Part shown: in pieces, positions 60,062 to 64,000 of the stretch | Numbering within the stretch: position 1 is the first letter of the stretch | Layout: the number at the start of each line of letters is the position of its first letter | Assembly: GCF_963676685.1 (NCBI RefSeq) | Contig: NC_092344.1 | Location: 50,862,830 to 50,926,829 of the forward strand | Direction: 5' to 3' | Source of the DNA: Mytilus edulis | Taxonomy: Eukaryota > Mollusca > Bivalvia > Mytilida > Mytilidae | Length of the DNA: 64,000 nt | Translations under genes and position numbers: made by a program | The notes under the pieces: model-generated | What the model was told of the DNA's origin: nothing | Databases searched by the model: none | Seen by the model: only the letters and a program-made list of their open reading frames with translations

Positions 60062-60945
60062 TTAGTTACGTACTATTAATTATTGGGAAAAGCTTGTAAC
60101 TGGGGAAAATAAGAAACTTCCAGTTATTCTATACAATCTTGTTACTGGTAGTTATAATGGACATATAGCTTGGTGTAAGAATGTAAAATCTGTGCTTGAT
60201 AATTGTGGGCTATTAAATATATGGAACTCTAAATATTTTTATAAGTAAAAACTGGTTGTATGATACTGTTAAATTAAGATTAACTGACCAGTTCAGACAG
60301 ACATGGTATGCTACTGTACAGAATTCTCCAAAAGCTCTAAATTATAAATTATTAAAAAATAGTATAAATTTCGAAACCTACTTTGATATTTTAGATGACA
60401 AAAATATTGCTTCTTTCTGTAGATTTAGAAAGTTGAACACAAAAATTCCTATCGAAATTGGAAGATGGCAAAACATTCAGAGAGAAAATCGTATTTGTAC
60501 TTTGTGCAATTCCGGTGACATTGGCGACGAGTTCCATTACATTTTAGAATGCTCGGCAATAGACGATAGTAGACAACTGCTACTAAAGCATCATTTTATA
60601 AACAGACCAAATATTTTAAAATGTCAAGGTCTAATGAATAGTAGCAGTTCAGTTTCTTGTATATTCCTCCAATAATTGTGGAGCACTTCCCAAAGGGTAT
60701 AGTTTTAGCAACCCGCCTGAACTAAACAATCTGTGCAAGATTATAAGAATTATTATCAAAAATGCCTAGAATCTCCTGGGTAATCACTTTATGTCTCTAT
60801 TTTAAATTAAAAATTTTGTATTTAAAATTTATACTATGTTAATTTATTTGTATACATGTATGTCTCTGTACCATTGTACTTTGGTTTATGAGAATAAAGA
60901 TACATTTGTATATATATTTATATATATTCCTATTAATTCTTTTTA
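60062..60945 (+). mobile_element. 5'-truncated LINE fragment inserted in arm 2
   Basis: The arms match up to TTTATAGACGATTCGTA near 60050 and again from TTTGAAATCAGTCGACCAGA near 60960. The sequence between them has no counterpart in arm 1 (near 50580-50630). The insert holds the C-terminal end of a non-LTR reverse transcriptase, then an AT-rich 3' tail ending in TATATATTTATATATA. Confidence 0.7.
60081..60675 (+). pseudogene. LINE ORF2 C-terminal remnant (reverse transcriptase zinc-finger region)
   Basis: The reading starts in one frame (YWEKLVTGENKKLPVILYNL) and ends at TAA near 60246. It continues in the next frame from ISKNWLYDTV through residues matching a LINE tail, to 60675. The zinc-binding motif CTLCNSGDIGDEFHYILEC (CxxC...HxxxxC) is typical of the region after the reverse transcriptase domain in CR1/L2/Jockey-type retrotransposons. 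The frameshift and absent 5' part make it a dead copy. Confidence 0.75.
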
Positions 60946-61430
60946 TCTCTTTTCCTTAAAGTTTGAAATCAGTCGACCAGAACATACAATGTATATCAAT
61001 TTTAATCGTTTCCCGTTTGTATCATCATAAAGAATGGTTACTTTTGTACAATTTTTATGAAACAATTTGTCTCGATATTTTTTCTCATCATTCAAACTTT
61101 TCAAAAGCACTTAAATAAAAATAGAAATCGATTTTTATTTCTTTTCAATGATGAACAGTCATACAAGACACACGTTAACATGTAGAGCCAGGTAGCTGTA
61201 TAAAGAGAGATATCATAACTCAAATTTATTCTGAATAATGTGTGAAACAAAAATCACAATCATATTTTTTTGAATTGTTTATGTATGTAGATACATATAT
61301 CGATTAAAGCCTTCAACAGTAATAAAAATTGCATTCTAATCGTCCATACAAATGTACAACAAGCAGCACCAAACACATCAACCAAAACAATTCAGTACAA
61401 ATCATTGAAGGAAAAAAAAAACTTGAATCG

Positions 61431-62029
61431 AAATCTAAACTTTCTAATACACGTCATGATGAGTCGTCAAGACTTTCAATGCTATATGTGACATGTTTAA
61501 CCTAAATATTGCACTAATCAAATGAAAAATCGGTACAGAAATATTTTCCTCGGATATCTTTTGTTGCGCTAAGCCCTTAAAAGCTTATTTCGCGGCATTG
61601 TCTCTGTGAATATTCATATGAGAAAAATCTAACGCTTACACAACGATTTACATGTATATTCATGTTATTTTTCTACTTAAAAAAAGTTAAGCAAATAAAT
61701 TGCCCTTGAATTTCAGCCAGAAAAATATACGCATTTGTGTGTCATATCAAGGGCAACTGAATTCCTGGAGTCAAATACAATTTTTAGCTTCATATTTCCT
61801 CTTTTTTCTTACTAATTAACCTTGTTGAGTTCTTTTGATCAGTATAGACTTGCGGATCAGGTAAATAATACTCATAGCTTGGAAATTACTAGTAAATACT
61901 GACTATTTGCATGTTATGTGTTGTTCCTTTAAAAAAACATAACAATTTTATGCATCTGGTGAATAAGTCAGTGTCCAAGTAGTTATACAAATCTGTATTC
62001 GTAAAAGTTAAGAAGACAATATTAAAATA
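61431..62029. other. Intergenic, nothing recognised
   Basis: Spacer between arm 2 and the 3' end of the GH9 gene. Confidence 0.4.
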
Positions 62030-62035
62030 TTTATT
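62030..62035 (-). terminator. Candidate poly(A) signal of the GH9 gene
   Basis: AATAAA on the minus strand about 47 bases past the stop codon. Confidence 0.5.
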
Positions 62036-62081
62036 CCATGTTATTTCCATATTCTAAACATCGCTATTACATTGGAAGGCA

Positions 62082-63655
<1,574 letters not shown>

Positions 63656-63864
63656 CTATCTTAAGGTCATTAGTTATATTTTCTACCTATGAGCAATGGT
63701 GTTATATTTATTTATCAGCTGACCAAATCTGTGAGCATGTATCGTCGTTTTCTTTTTGGTTGGTGTCGCATTTTTTAGGGCAAAAAAATTAAGTTAGACA
63801 GAAGATACAAAAGTGACATTTAAAAAAAAACGATCAAAAGATTTTTATAGCATGTTTTGACCCT

Positions 63865-64000
63865 GTGACATTCTGTATGTTCCTGTCTGGAACATTTAGT
63901 TCAGTGCTTGTCGTTGTGTTGTTGATGTCTGTCATGTTTGATTTTCATAAACTGCTTAGTAATGTATTAGGCCGTTATTTTTTTCAGTTAAATTGTTTTA
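63865..64000 (+). repeat. Mussel interspersed repeat (family D), cut by the window end
   Basis: TGACATTCTGTATGTTCCTG, GTTCAGTGCTTGTCGTTGTG and GGCCGTTATTTTTTTCAGTT match the family seen at 12965 and 15655. Confidence 0.6.

Larger units (their letters stand above)
53640..61430. repeat. Segmental duplication, arm 2
   Basis: Direct copy of arm 1. It lacks the 14.2-kb array. It carries its own insertions: SINE-like sequence in intron 1 (57425-57600), another near 59718, and a LINE fragment at about 60062-60945. The coding exons are well preserved while introns and flanks show scattered indels, so the duplication is not very recent. Confidence 0.85.

Overview
The window is animal nuclear DNA: AT-rich, gene-poor, intron-containing and crowded with short interspersed repeats. 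Several of these repeats are ones I recognise from marine mussels (Mytilus and relatives), for example the one carrying TGGTATGATTGCCAATGAGA and the one carrying AGACGAAACGCGCGTCTGG. A glycoside hydrolase family 9 (GH9) gene also fits a bivalve. The genus is inferred from recognition, not proven.

Layout. About 0-31 kb holds no gene that I can support. It is a patchwork of tandem repeats, non-autonomous TIR transposons with readable target-site duplications (TSDs), and mussel SINE-like repeats. The clearest elements are a 2.03-kb Mutator-like element with long inverted ends and a 9-bp TSD (20666-22697), a 321-bp hAT-like element with an 8-bp TSD (17775-18095), a small G/C-tract MITE family, and two inverted copies of an unusual array of the 10-bp palindrome TCCCATGGGA (about 11.4 and 28.2 kb).

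From 31.0 to 61.4 kb lies a direct segmental duplication. Each arm carries one intact four-exon minus-strand gene for a small single-pass membrane protein of CYYR1/Shisa-like architecture (31688-35012, 204 aa; 54282-58510, 203 aa). The arms have since diverged by insertion. Arm 1 gained a 14.2-kb satellite/transposon array about 0.66 kb upstream of its gene. Arm 2 gained a LINE fragment and SINE-like repeats. Between the arms (51.6-52.9 kb) is a Crypton-type tyrosine-recombinase-like gene of the KIAA1958-like kind. It has an added N-terminal SH3-like segment and is broken by two frameshifts.

The most striking object is the array at 35676-49839. It is built from two modules: an 866-bp satellite unit A (12 copies) and a 468-bp TIR element B (8 copies), in the order B AAA B A B AAA B A B AA B A B A B. 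Each internal B sits at the same position between A units and is flanked by the 4-bp duplication TAAA. Both ends of the whole array are exactly B ends, flanked by AAAA. The first and last B share a two-base variant that the six internal B copies lack. The paralogous arm has no array at the matching place. Together this suggests that a satellite trapped between two transposon copies moved as one composite unit and then amplified.

The last 2 kb holds the two 3'-terminal exons of a GH9 endo-beta-1,4-glucanase on the minus strand, whose upstream exons lie beyond the window.
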